From contig CAJQUW010001859.1 in NCBI GenBank assembly GCA_907163375.1, forward strand, positions 124,001-188,000: a stretch of DNA of 64,000 nt, given 5' to 3'. The notes under the pieces were generated by a model. That model did not search any database. It saw only the letters and a program-made list of their open reading frames with translations, and was not told the DNA's origin. This document shows, piece after piece, positions 11,080-20,814 of the stretch. Numbering within the stretch: position 1 is the first letter of the stretch; each line of letters starts with the position of its first letter. Made by a program: the position numbers and the translations under genes. This DNA is from Prostheceraeus crozeri. Lineage: Eukaryota > Platyhelminthes > Polycladida > Euryleptidae.

Positions 11080-11646
11080 TTAGAATTTTGCTAGACCAGC
11101 TCCGCTACAGCTTTGCTGGTTAAACTGAAGGTTGCTGCTCACGCCATTTCCTCTTATTTCTTCAATTGAACGTTTTATGGCTACGCCTGATTTCTTCTTA
11201 TGTTTAGTATCAGACGGAGCTCCGCTCCTCAAGGTTTCCCCCACAGCTATCTTAGCAATTTTGTTTTTTGTTTCCTCTGAAAGTTTTTTTAAATTTTTTA
11301 GTTCTTCAGAATCATTCCTAAGTTTACGAATAGCTTCTAGTTGTTTTAATTCGTTTTGAGATTTAACAGCATTTGATATTGCACTAGCTGTACTACCTAT
11401 AGCAGCTGCTCCTTTTGCAGCAGATGTAATCAAATCTTTATTATTTTTAATTAAGTAAACGATACTTCCAATACCAGAGAAGATGCCAGCTCCTTCTTTT
11501 TGAACGGCACCTGCGGTGCCTAGGAACTTTTGTGTTCCGATTGTTTCTACACTGTCATAATGGTAAACAGATTTCATAGATGGTTCATGAGCAATTTTTT
11601 GATTTGAAGCAAAATGTTTAAGATTGTGTTTATAAATTATAGGCAT
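11080..11646 (-). CDS. Virion-type Ala/Gly-rich protein, 188 aa
   Basis: Residues about 50-95 are an Ala/Gly/Ile hydrophobic or amphipathic segment (GIFSGIGSIV...AAKGAAAIGS), followed by a charged coiled-coil-like helix (about 96-130) and a basic tail with KHKKKSGVAIKRS. The position directly upstream of the capsid gene and the Lys-rich tail resemble adenovirus internal virion proteins such as VI or core proteins; this is inference only. It is intact in both copies (B: 42169-42735). It contains hairpin elements in frame: GGCACC-TGC-GGTGCC near 11506 and GGAGC-TCC-GCTCC near 11216, which encode part of the protein. Confidence 0.7.
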   Translation of the reverse strand: MPIIYKHNLKHFASNQKIAHEPSMKSVYHYDSVETIGTQKFLGTAGAVQKEGAGIFSGIGSIVYLIKNNKDLITSAAKGAAAIGSTASAISNAVKSQNELKQLEAIRKLRNDSEELKNLKKLSEETKNKIAKIAVGETLRSGAPSDTKHKKKSGVAIKRSIEEIRGNGVSSNLQFNQQSCSGAGLAKF

Positions 11647-11734
11647 TTTTTAGGATTAAATTTGACTTTTGGGAAAAAATATTTACGTTAATATTTGCGC
11701 TAAGATTTACGTTTAGGATTGGTTAGGAACCTGA

Positions 11735-11782
11735 GGACCTTTGGTCCGATCGGCTAAAGCCTTGAGGAGCTTCGCTCCGATA
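11735..11782. repeat. Cluster of hairpin elements between fibre-like and 188-aa genes
   Basis: GGACC-TTT-GGTCC (11735-11747) is followed by a GGCTAAAGCC hairpin and GGAGC-TTC-GCTCC. The same cluster occurs in copy B at about 42034-42080. It lies in a spacer between co-oriented genes. Confidence 0.7.
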
Positions 11783-11807
11783 GGTTAAAAACCCAAGACT
11801 TCGTCGA

Positions 11808-12695
11808 TCAAGATTTACGTTTGTGAATGGACAACAACTTCGAGATAACTTTATTAATTGACTGTTGAACTTTATCTATTGCATCAAGCAGCGTGTGATG
11901 TACTTTAATTTCTTTTCTATTAACTTGCATTTTCTGCTGATTAATCTTCAACGCCGTTTTAAGAGCATTTAACTTAATTTTAAGAACATCTAATTGTCTT
12001 TTAACAGCATCTAACTGTTCTTTATTTTCTTTAGAGTTTTCTTGTAAATTTTTCTTTAATTCATTTTCTAAATTGATTTTAAGAGTTTTCATTTTATCAA
12101 CTTTTTGATTAAGCGAGTTTACTTCATTTATTATTCTATTCATCTTTTTCATTTGTTGAGTAATTTTAGAACTCAATTCATCAACACTTTTTTGGAATGT
12201 AGTTTGTAACTGCTTTAAATTTTTTTAAATTCTTTCAGGAAGTTTTTCTATTTCATCTTCTAATTGTTCTTTCAATAGTTGTATCTGATGTTTATTTTTA
12301 ATGACTGCAGATTTTAAATTTATAGAAAGTAATATTAAAATTTTTGATTGTTCTGAAATCTTTTTAAAAAGTTTTGCTATATCTGCTTCTAGCTCTCTAT
12401 CCTTTTTATCAAGTTTTAATAATTTTTCGTTTAATGATTTGTCATTAAGTTTAAGCAACTTTAATTCATTCATCAGTGGAACCAAAACATCGTTTATATA
12501 TTTTTCTTTTAAGTCATTGATTTGTGTATCAACATATTGTTTATTTGTTAACTCTGTATTTTGTTGCGGAAGAATAGAAAGATGCAATGGACCAGATAAA
12601 ACGTCTCCAGTTTTCATGATATAATTTTCTATTTCTATTTCTGATTCACGATTATTCGGGATATATGCACATCCACCAACATTTGGTAACATCAT
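11808..12695 (-). pseudogene. Coiled-coil fibre-like protein, broken by one stop
   Basis: Orthologue of the intact 295-aa protein at 41120-42007. The N-terminus carries MKTGDVLSGPLHL and TNKQYVDTQI, the pattern seen at bases of phage-type tail fibres and collar proteins, followed by about 230 residues of Leu/Lys/Glu/Asn heptads. A TAA (12225-12227), where copy B has Arg, splits the frame into 156 and 122 codons. It is divergently arranged with the clamp-like gene, with a 74-bp spacer between them. Confidence 0.75.
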
Positions 12696-12769
12696 TTTTT
12701 AAAAATAAAAAAATAAATTTTTTCTAATAAAAATAAAAAAATAAAATTTTTTCTAATAAAAATAAAAAA
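12696..12769. promoter_or_regulatory. Divergent promoter spacer (copy A)
   Basis: A nearly pure A/T spacer between the divergent fibre-like and clamp-like genes, made of about two copies of an AAAAATAAAAAAATAAATTT-like unit. Copy B has about four units here (40987-41119). It must hold both start regions; no other motif is visible. Confidence 0.5.
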
Positions 12770-14164
12770 ATGGATAAAGCAAATTTAAAAAAATTATATT
12801 CGTCCGCATCATCCTGTTCTTCTTATTCGACGAGATCAACGGGATTTGAAAATAAATGTTTTGATAATAATAATAATAATAATCCATGTATAGATGTTAA
12901 TATTTTATTTCAATTACAAGCCGAAATATTTAGAGAACAGACTAAAGGTTTACCTTCTATAGAAACTAATTATTGTTTATTTCCAGGTGGTCCATTTATA
13001 AAATTTATGGAGATTGTAAGTAAATATAATGATGTTGCGTATGTAGAATTGAATAAAGAAAATATGGTAATCATTGGTCATAATAATGTTTACGGATTCA
13101 TTAGAGCAGTTTTGCCGATTAGTAATACTGAGTGGATAGAAAATAAAATTATCAATTATATCAATATTAAAGAATTAGTTAAAAAATTAAAATCATTTTC
13201 GAAAGAAAAAATAAGATTATTTGTTGATGAACAAAACCAATATAATATTCATATAGAAAGTAAAAAACATAATGAAGAATTATTATGTCAAGTTTATTAC
13301 AGAGATACAATTTATAAACAAGAAACATTAGAAATGCCCCAAAGATATGATGATGATACTTATATAGGATTAAATTCAAATTTAAATATTAATTTATTAA
13401 AATCTTATATAAATGGTTTAGCTCAACAAGAAAAAATTTATATGTGGACAACACCTTATACGTGGACTACACCTTATACTATTAACAATGACCATAATCA
13501 TAATCATAAAAATTTTAAAGAATCTTATAATAATAAACGAACCGAAGGTTCTAGGGCTTTGCCCGATCTTAAAGAATCTTATAATAATAATGATGATAAC
13601 ATAGACGATGATTCTGAAACATCTGAAAAAGGTGTAAATGGTAAAAAAGATTACAAAAATATTAGTAATTATAAAAATTTAAGTGAAGAAAAATTTATAT
13701 CTCATACCGATGTACATGATATTAATACTACATATAATGAAAATTTATCTAAATTTCATTTTCTTACAATTGAAAATAATAATGATGGTATAGTTGAAGA
13801 TACTGTTAGACAACTATGTGTCGGGTCTACAAAATTTAAATTAGGATTTACATCTAATCAATTTAAAATTTTATCATCTTTAATAAAAACTAAAAGTGAT
13901 TCAGATTATGGTGGTGTTATTAAATTTTCCAAAAGAGATCAAAGACCAATATTTTTCTCTATTATATTATTATCAGATAAAAGATGTAATTTAGAATTAT
14001 ATATTCCAATAAGAGAATGGTATCCAATCAGGGAATGGCATCCTATACCAAAAAGTGTAATTTATGATGTTGAAGAAACAATTTATGATGATGATGAAGA
14101 ATCAATAGTTAGTGAAAATAAATTTAAATTATCTTTTGATAAAACGTTATATGATGAAACTTGA
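12770..14164 (+). CDS. Putative sliding-clamp-like (PCNA/Rad9-fold) protein
   Basis: A 464-aa protein. The N-terminal half has a clamp-domain-like order: FIKFMEIVSKYNDVAYVEL, then IINYINIKELVKKLKS followed by IRLFVD and a beta strand NIHIES. After an Asn/Asp-rich disordered linker (about 235-330) a second half has FKLGFTSNQFKILSSL and GGVIKFSKRDQRPIFFSI followed by LELYIP, similar in order to the last strands of PCNA or Rad9. A tail rich in Asp/Glu follows. If correct it would tether the neighbouring PolB to DNA. This is a fold-level guess from strand patterns; no diagnostic motif exists. A double-hairpin element (13538-13566) encodes RTEGSRALP in the linker. The frame is open here but broken in copy B. 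Confidence 0.5.
   Translation: MDKANLKKLYSSASSCSSYSTRSTGFENKCFDNNNNNNPCIDVNILFQLQAEIFREQTKGLPSIETNYCLFPGGPFIKFMEIVSKYNDVAYVELNKENMVIIGHNNVYGFIRAVLPISNTEWIENKIINYINIKELVKKLKSFSKEKIRLFVDEQNQYNIHIESKKHNEELLCQVYYRDTIYKQETLEMPQRYDDDTYIGLNSNLNINLLKSYINGLAQQEKIYMWTTPYTWTTPYTINNDHNHNHKNFKESYNNKRTEGSRALPDLKESYNNNDDNIDDDSETSEKGVNGKKDYKNISNYKNLSEEKFISHTDVHDINTTYNENLSKFHFLTIENNNDGIVEDTVRQLCVGSTKFKLGFTSNQFKILSSLIKTKSDSDYGGVIKFSKRDQRPIFFSIILLSDKRCNLELYIPIREWYPIREWHPIPKSVIYDVEETIYDDDEESIVSENKFKLSFDKTLYDET
13538..13566. repeat. Double-hairpin element in clamp-like gene
   Basis: GAACC-GAA-GGTTC, TA, then GGGC-TTT-GCCC; in frame, encoding RTEGSRALP. Copy B has the same element at about 40193-40220. Confidence 0.85.
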
Positions 14165-14562
14165 TATGATAAAACTTAATATGATAAAGAAAATAAAATA
14201 ACTAAAGAACGTAAAATATATAATAATATAAAATAACTCTCAAGACCTTGTTATTAGAATGTTTATATCTAAAATTAAAACACAATTTTTTCCTTAAAAA
14301 ATAAAAAAATGGAAAATACCAAGTTTTATTGTAACTTATGTAAAAAAAAGTTGCAAACAAAAAGAAGTTATCAATCTCATTTAAATAGTAAATTGCATTT
14401 ACAAAATGTAGAACGAGTTGATGAAGGAAATATATTAAAATTAAATAGTTATAAAAACTATCTAGAAACATTGCCTACTGATGTAAAAGTTAAAAAAATG
14501 TTTGATGATTATTCACACTCGGAATATAAAAAAGTTTTTAATAGTGAAGATGAGACCATACA

Positions 14563-14589
14563 AACCGAAGGTTCTAGGGCTTCGCCCGT
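14563..14589. repeat. Double-hairpin element in PolB N-terminal region
   Basis: AACC-GAA-GGTT, CTA, then GGGC-TTC-GCCC; encodes TEGSRASP. Copy B has a diverged element at the same site (about 39143-39170) encoding RTDCSRAWP. Confidence 0.8.
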
Positions 14590-14658
14590 ACTAGATGGAA
14601 GATATTTATTTAGCGATACAGATGAATTTAACGAAATAGATGAGTTTGATGAAGCCGA

Positions 14659-14689
14659 ACGAACCGAAGGTTCTAGGGCTTCGCCCATA
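14659..14689. repeat. Second double-hairpin element in PolB N-terminal region
   Basis: GAACC-GAA-GGTTC, TA, GGGC-TTC-GCCC; encodes RTEGSRASP. At the matching place copy B carries a different family member with GACATC-TTT-GATGTC (39001-39034). Confidence 0.85.
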
Positions 14690-16241
14690 ACAGATATAAA
14701 ATATTTATTTAATCAGTCCGTTGAACATAATGAAACCGATGAAACTTTTTCTGATATTCTAACCAACTTTTATAATATATTTAAGAAATCTTTCAAATGT
14801 TATATGAATGTAGAAGTACTTTATACAAAAAATGGACCTGATGGAATTCCTGAAGAAATAATACAAGGACATTTTACAAATTCACAAGAAATTCATAATG
14901 TAAATGATATACAACCCATATTTGAATCGATGATACTTAAATTAGAAAATTGTATAATTGAAGCCCAGTTACGTGAATCTGGTTGAAGATTTGTTAAAAT
15001 ACTATCTAAGAAAATAGTAATTGATAAATATAAAAATAATACTGGTGGTAGTTATGTTCCTTTACCTTTCAGTTCACGACAAATAATTAACATAAAAAAT
15101 GAAGATGATTATTGTTTTCTGTGGAGTATTATAGCACATTTACATCCTCCAGAATATCATAAAGAAAGACTAAGTCATTATAATAAAGAAAAATACATAA
15201 ATGAATTTGATCTTTCGGATGGTTTAGATGAATTTCCATATGATTATAATAGGTTAAAAAAGTTTCATGAAAAGAATATAAATTTAATAGAAGTAAATGT
15301 TTTTGAATTAAATGTGAATTATGTTTCTATTGGTAAAATTACTCCACTTTACTCAGATTCAAAAAAATTTTATTTGAATAATAAAAATTTATGTCAATCA
15401 GAAATAGTATATAATGATAGAGGAAATTACATGCATCATAATATTTTTTACCAAGGAAATATAATATGTACTGAAAAATTTCAAATTGTTAAAACTCTAT
15501 CACCAATAATGATTAATCATAATAATTATAAAGGACGTAATTATAATTATGATTATAATTACAAATATCTTTAGAATATCAACAAAAATTACAAAATTTA
15601 AATGAAATTTTAAAAAAATGTAAAACAGATTATCAACAACAAACAAAAATGTTACTACAAGAATATCACCATAAATATCAAAATAAGATAGAAACGATTC
15701 AAGAATTAAATAAAGACAATAAAGACAATAAAGAATTAAATAATGAAGAAAATAAAGAATTAAATGAATGTTTAAAAAAAATGTCAACAACAATATAAAG
15801 AACAATATGATAAAGAATATGAACAACAGCTACAAATATTAAATGAAAATTTTCATCGAAATACATTTAATCTTACAAAAGAAATTGATGAAACACATGA
15901 AATATATAAAGATAAATTTGAAAAATTAAAACAAACAAAGCAACCAGCACAAGCGAATATATTATATTATCAGGGTCATTTTATATTGTGTAAAGATGTT
16001 TCTATATTTACAAAAACTTCAGATAATGCTAATTTTCCCTGTCTCCAATGTATGACGAGCTTTAGAACTAAAGAAGAAATGAATAGACATTTGGAAAATT
16101 GTCAACAAAACGAAGCAGTTGAAAATACTTTTCCTAAAGATGATTATTTAGAATAAAATAAATGGTATTTCAAAAGTAAAATACCCTTTACTATTTATTG
16201 TGATTTTGAAGCATATAATGTTAACATGACACAAAATCACC

Positions 16242-16332
16242 AGACATCTGAGATGTCTTCCAGGGCTTCACCCAATTCTGAAAATTATAATTATGAAAAT
16301 GGTACGGGCCAAGCCCTAGAACCTTCGGTTTG
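16242..16332. repeat. Two double-hairpin elements in opposite orientation in PolB
   Basis: At 16242-16272: GACATCTGAGATGTC followed by GGGC-TTC-ACCC. At 16303-16332: GGGC-CAA-GCCC, TA, GAACC-TTC-GGTTT, the reverse orientation of the usual unit. Copy B has only one degenerate element in this stretch (about 37385-37410). Confidence 0.75.
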
Positions 16333-16663
16333 TAAATATGAAAAAAGTGCAGCTGAACAAAGTAAAGAAAAATATTTATTTGAACAAAAACCATTATGTT
16401 GGGGAATGTACATTCATTCAAATTATCCTGAATTATTTAAATCAGAATATTATCAATACTATGGTGAAGATAGTTCAGAAATGTTTACAAAGAAAGTAGA
16501 AGAATTACAAGGACGTTTTTCACAATTGCTTGAAACAAATATACCAATGATGCCATTAACAGAAAAAGAAAAATTAAATTTTATTAATGAAACAAAATGT
16601 TATTACTGTGGAAAAGAATTTACAAAAAATTATAAAATTGGCAAAGGTAGATATCTTGACAAG

Positions 16664-16687
16664 CGAAGCGACGGCTCCGCCGTCAAA
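16664..16687. repeat. Hairpin element inside PolB zinc/His region, copy A only
   Basis: Contains GACGGC-TCC-GCCGTC. It adds exactly 24 bp (8 codons) between Lys and Val just before the DHDHLNG block; copy B lacks it. Confidence 0.85.
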
Positions 16688-17406
16688 GTAAAAGATCATG
16701 ATCATCTAAATGGATTATTTAGAGGTGCAGCACATAATTCTTGTAATCTTAATGCTAATAAATTTAAATATAACTTTGTTCCTTTATATTTCTACAATGG
16801 TTCTAAATATGATTTCCATCTAGTAATGAAAGATTTATTTTCATCTGAAAAATTACAACAACAACAAATAAATGTACTATGTAAAACAGAAGAAGAATAT
16901 TTTTCAATGCAATTAGGTTGTATTAGAATTTTAGATGCATTTAGATTTTTTACTCCTTATTCATTAGATGTTATGGGAAAAACTTTGAAATCTGAACAAT
17001 GTAAAATATTAGATAAATATAATTTAAAACCTTTAAAAGGCATATTTCCGTATGAATATATAACTGGAGATAAAACCTGTGGTTCACAGTCGAAGACTGA
17101 TTTTAATTCTGTGAATAAAATTATGGAAGAAAAACAACTTCCTCCAATAAATAAATTTAAATCAACATTAAAACAATCACAATTATCTGAAGAAGACTAT
17201 GCAGAAGCTGAAAAAAATTGGAGAGAGTTAAATTGTAGAACAATGTATGATGATAGAATGAAATATCTTCAGATAGATGTATTAATACTAGCTGATCTTT
17301 TTGAAAACTTTCGTGACATGTGTTTAGAATGTTACGGAATAGATCCATGTTATTGTTATTCTACACCAGGTTTAACATGGTTAGCAGGATTAGAACATAC
17401 TGGTGT

Positions 17407-17436
17407 TCAAGCCGATGGCTCTAGGACAAAGTCCGT
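17407..17436. repeat. Double-hairpin element in PolB, copy A only
   Basis: GCC-GAT-GGC, TCTA, GGAC-AAA-GTCC. It inserts 30 bp (10 codons, QADGSRTKS-type) relative to copy B. Confidence 0.85.
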
Positions 17437-17773
17437 TAAACTTAAACATTATAAAGAAAATACATATGATAAATTATTATTTTTTGAATCTGGAATTAGA
17501 GGTGGAGTTTCATCAGTTTTAGGTAATCGTTATGTACAGTGTTACAATAAAAAAGTAAATCCTGATGATTATGGAATAATGAAACCTTTATCTCCAGAAG
17601 AAAAAGAAAAAATATTAGAAATTTTTCGAACGAAACGAGAAGGAGTAGAACGTGAAAATGCAATTGATGAATTCATGAGAGAAAACTATTTGTTATATTA
17701 TGATTTTAATAGCTTACATTCTTCTTGCATGATACAAGAATTACCAACAGGTGAAATGTCATGGTGTAATATT

Positions 17774-17812
17774 CGTACGACATCAGAGATGTCTACTAGG
17801 GCTTCGCCCGTT
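17774..17812. repeat. Double-hairpin element in PolB palm region, copy A only
   Basis: GACATC-AGA-GATGTC, TACTA, GGGC-TTC-GCCC. It inserts 39 bp (13 codons, TSEMSTRASP) shortly after polymerase motif A; copy B runs straight from Asn-Ile to Leu-Asp. Confidence 0.92.
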
Positions 17813-19055
17813 CTTGATTATCAAAAAACATATGATGGAAATTATAATCATGGTTATATATATGAAGTTGATTTAGTATATCCTGATGAAATAAAAGATA
17901 AAACAAAATATTTTCCTTTCTGTCCCGAAAACAAAATTCCCAATATAGAAGATTTTTCAGATTATCAAAAATCTTTAATTCCTAAGAAATACAGACCAAC
18001 AAAAAAACTTATGTTAACACAAAGCAATAAAGGAAAGTATGTTGTTGAAGGAAGAATGCTAGATTGGTATTTAGAACATGGAATGATTCTCACCAAAATA
18101 CATCGAAAACTATTTTATCAAAAATCTAGGTGGTTAAAAGATTATATAGAGTTCAATATTGAAAAACGTAAAATAGCTAAAAGAAATAAAGATGATTTTG
18201 GAAACGTGTTCTTCAAATTAATGAATAATGCATTTTATGGTAAGACTTTAGAAAATGTGCGTAATAGACAAAATATTGAAATAGTTTATGATAAAGATAG
18301 GTTTCAAAATTTAACAAGGAAACCTACATATAAAAGAACTACTAGATTTAGTGATGAACTATGTGCTGTACATTTACGTCGAATCAGCGTAGAACATGAT
18401 AAGTTTAATTTTATTGGATTCACTATATTAGAATTAGCTAAACTATTTATGTATAGATTTATATATGATTATTTAGCACCTGCTTATGGCAAAAACTATA
18501 AATTACACTTTACAGATACCGATTCTGTTTTCTTAGAATTAATAATACCGTATAATTCTACACTTGATGAAGAAATTAATAAAATAAAAGATATAATTCA
18601 TCCTTCTGATTTATGTAAAGTAAAAGATGAATTAGAAGGAAATGAAGATTTCATAACAGAAGCTATATTTTTAAAATCTAAATGTTATTGTTATAACACA
18701 ACTAATAATATTAAAACACATAAAACATTAAAAGGAATTTCAAAGGCATCAGTGGCTAATCAAATAACATTTCAAGATTATAAAAATGTATTATTTAATA
18801 ATGAAATAAAAACAGCATGTAATTATAGACTTAATTCAAAAAAACATAAAATGTATTTAAAAGAAGAACATAAATTAGCATTAGATCCATTTGATGATAA
18901 AAGAAAAATTTTACCTGATGGAATAACTACTTTACCTTTTTAATTTTCTAATTTCTAAGATAGACAAATTTGATATATACATAAAATAAAAAATAATAAA
19001 ATATTATAACACTATATTTATATATTTTTTTATCACTCGGTAAACAAATGTTCTA

Positions 19056-19095
19056 TCGACTTTCAGTCGGGGCGAAGCCCCTCGAGGCGAAGCCT
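19056..19095. terminator. Hairpin cluster between convergent PolB and ATPase genes
   Basis: CGACT-TTC-AGTCG, then GGGGC-GAA-GCCCC, TC, GAGGC-GAA-GCCT. It overlaps the ATPase stop codon and separates two convergent genes. The same cluster is at 34690-34731 in copy B. A transcription-end role is inference from position. Confidence 0.5.
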
Positions 19096-19859
19096 AGTCA
19101 GAGAACAATTGTTCGATAACTCTATCATGAATTTTTTATCAATATTAATTGTAATGAAGCCATAATCTTTTGACCAAGCATTGTTACACGATTGTTTAAA
19201 TTCATCTTTATTTCTTACACATAAATCTCTTAACAAATCACTTAAGTTTCTTGCATTTATTTCAAATAGTATAAATATATTTGCATTCTTTCTAATAACA
19301 CTTCCGTCTAATGAATACATACTTTGTGTTAAATAAAAAACACTACAGTTATTATGTCTACCTCTTGTGAAATAATTTCTCTGAACTGACTGATTTCTAT
19401 CATTAACACAATCATCAAAAATTACACAATGTTTCATTGTTTTATCTAGTTTACTAGGATCTTGCATATTACCACTATCATCTATTAATTGTATCTTTAT
19501 ATGCTTATTTTTATTGGATTCTACTAACTGACTATTTTTTGCTGCTTCTTCACACCACGAACTTATTTCTTCTTCATCTTCAGATTTTTCATATTCTTTG
19601 AATAATGAAGCAATTGCTGTTTTTTTAAGATTATTTTCAAATCCATATTTTAAAAATTGATAGACGGGTTGTTCTGCCGTTGTTGTATAAATTATAAGAT
19701 TGTTATAATCCAAAAAATTTGGAGTCGTTAAAATTTTAAATAATAGATACATTTTCCACAACCTGATCTTCCGCAAATAACTGACAAAACTTTATTAGAT
19801 AAATTTGGATGATGATTAAATTTAAGTTTCTTTTTATTTAATGGGGGTACTTCACTAAT
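19094..19859 (-). pseudogene. FtsK/HerA-type genome-packaging ATPase, broken
   Basis: Orthologue of the intact 255-aa ATPase at 33923-34690. The start ATG is replaced by ATT (19857-19859). A one-base loss at about 19752 disrupts Walker A right after GCGK, and another near 19130 shifts the C-terminus. The remaining frame shows Walker B (CVIFDD) and the downstream GRHNNCSVFYLTQS block of A32-like ATPases. The gene product would pump DNA into capsids; this copy is dead. Confidence 0.92.
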
Positions 19860-19928
19860 TTTTTAATAAAAAAATTTATTTTTAAAGAAGAAGAAGAAAA
19901 TTAAACTTCTCTAGCTTCGCGTGGGAGT

Positions 19929-20717
19929 TTATACCTCCCGAACCAAAAGATCTATCATAATCTCTTCACCTCCAAAATTTATTTCTTGTCCTTTCTCATC
20001 AGTGATTCTAATGCCAATGTTGTTAATAGTTTTTCTTGTAATAGGAAAATATATTAATGTTTGTGGAATTACATTTAATCTATAACCAATGGGTACAGTA
20101 AAAGCTGGAAAACTGAATATTAAATTTGACAATTTACCATTTATATATCCTCCTTCAATAATGTCACAATGTACAACAATTGAATCTTTTTCAGTTATTT
20201 TTGGAATCTTCTCACCTAAATGATAACCTTGACTATAGGTTTGTTTATTAAATCCTAATAGCTTTGACAATGATCTATCATGATTAAAATCAACTTGATG
20301 ATTTTCGTCTAAAGTAAGAGAAATTTTATTAACTGCCGGTTCAACTGCAAAATGTAATTGTTTCTTATCTTTAAATGGTATTCCTAAATGTCTCTTAATT
20401 TCATTTGATATTGATTCAACTTCGTAAGAACCAGGAAGAAAAGTTTGTATTTTCCATGTTTTGCCTTTATCAGTGGAATATCTAAATTGATCATTCACAT
20501 CTTTGATAACGTTTTGAATAGTGTTAAATGTGGAGAAACTAGTCAATGCAATTTGATAATTTTTATTCTGTTCTAAATGTAGAATGGGTTCTAAATTACA
20601 AGTGTGTGATGAAGTAGTTGTTATAATTTTTAACGTCGTACTAAATTTTGATGAACCCAAAATCTCTGTTAGATTTTCTAAATGATTATTAATTTTGTCT
20701 AAATCTGCTGAACACAT
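19929..20717 (-). CDS. Minor capsid protein (penton, single jelly-roll)
   Basis: A 262-aa protein, intact here and in copy B. Its pattern is that of Polinton penton proteins: YQIALTSFSTFNTIQNV near residue 55, FRYSTDKGKTW, PGSYEVESISNEIKRHLG near 95-115, and a C-terminus with GQEINFGGEEIMIDLLVREV. It would occupy the five-fold vertices of the virion. It lies next to the packaging ATPase, the usual morphogenesis pairing. The start has the leader CTAAAAAATG. A hairpin-bearing spacer (about 19912-19940) follows the stop. Confidence 0.88.
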   Translation of the reverse strand: MCSADLDKINNHLENLTEILGSSKFSTTLKIITTTSSHTCNLEPILHLEQNKNYQIALTSFSTFNTIQNVIKDVNDQFRYSTDKGKTWKIQTFLPGSYEVESISNEIKRHLGIPFKDKKQLHFAVEPAVNKISLTLDENHQVDFNHDRSLSKLLGFNKQTYSQGYHLGEKIPKITEKDSIVVHCDIIEGGYINGKLSNLIFSFPAFTVPIGYRLNVIPQTLIYFPITRKTINNIGIRITDEKGQEINFGGEEIMIDLLVREV

Positions 20718-20783
20718 TTTTTAGTTAAAATTTTAAATAAACATTTTTTATAAAAAATTAAAAACAACAGCATATTTCAGCTA

Positions 20784-20814
20784 CGGGCGAAGCCCTAGAA
20801 CATTCGGTTCGTTA
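20784..20814. repeat. Double-hairpin element at 3-prime end of 270-aa gene, copy A only
   Basis: GGGC-GAA-GCCC, TA, then an imperfect GAAC...GTTCG hairpin. It is a precise 31-bp insertion relative to copy B and replaces the last residues, moving the stop codon. Confidence 0.85.

Larger units (their letters stand above)
14309..18943 (+). pseudogene. Protein-primed family B DNA polymerase, broken
   Basis: A reading unit of about 1,545 codons. It starts with a C2H2 finger (YCNLCKK...SHLNSKLH), then an acidic segment, a conserved Polinton N-terminal region, a Gln-rich coiled coil and a second zinc finger. The 905-codon open part from 16226 holds most of the enzyme, and exonuclease I (YCDFEAYN) lies just upstream of that Met. 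Next come an endonuclease-VII-like CxxC...DHDHLNG...GAAHNSCN block, exo II (YNGSKYDF), exo III (YLQIDVLILAD), polymerase A (YYDFNSLHSS), B (KLMNNAFYGKT) and C (FTDTDS). Breaks: TGA at 14984-14986 (Trp in B), a deletion and frameshift near 15560, another near 15790, and TAA at 16153-16155 (Tyr in B). The catalytic part is otherwise open. Confidence 0.93.

Noticed and set aside
12301-12624. 107-codon frame opposite the fibre-like gene, rich in Ser/Phe
   Set aside because: Antisense shadow of the coiled-coil coding sequence; the same shadow appears in copy B.
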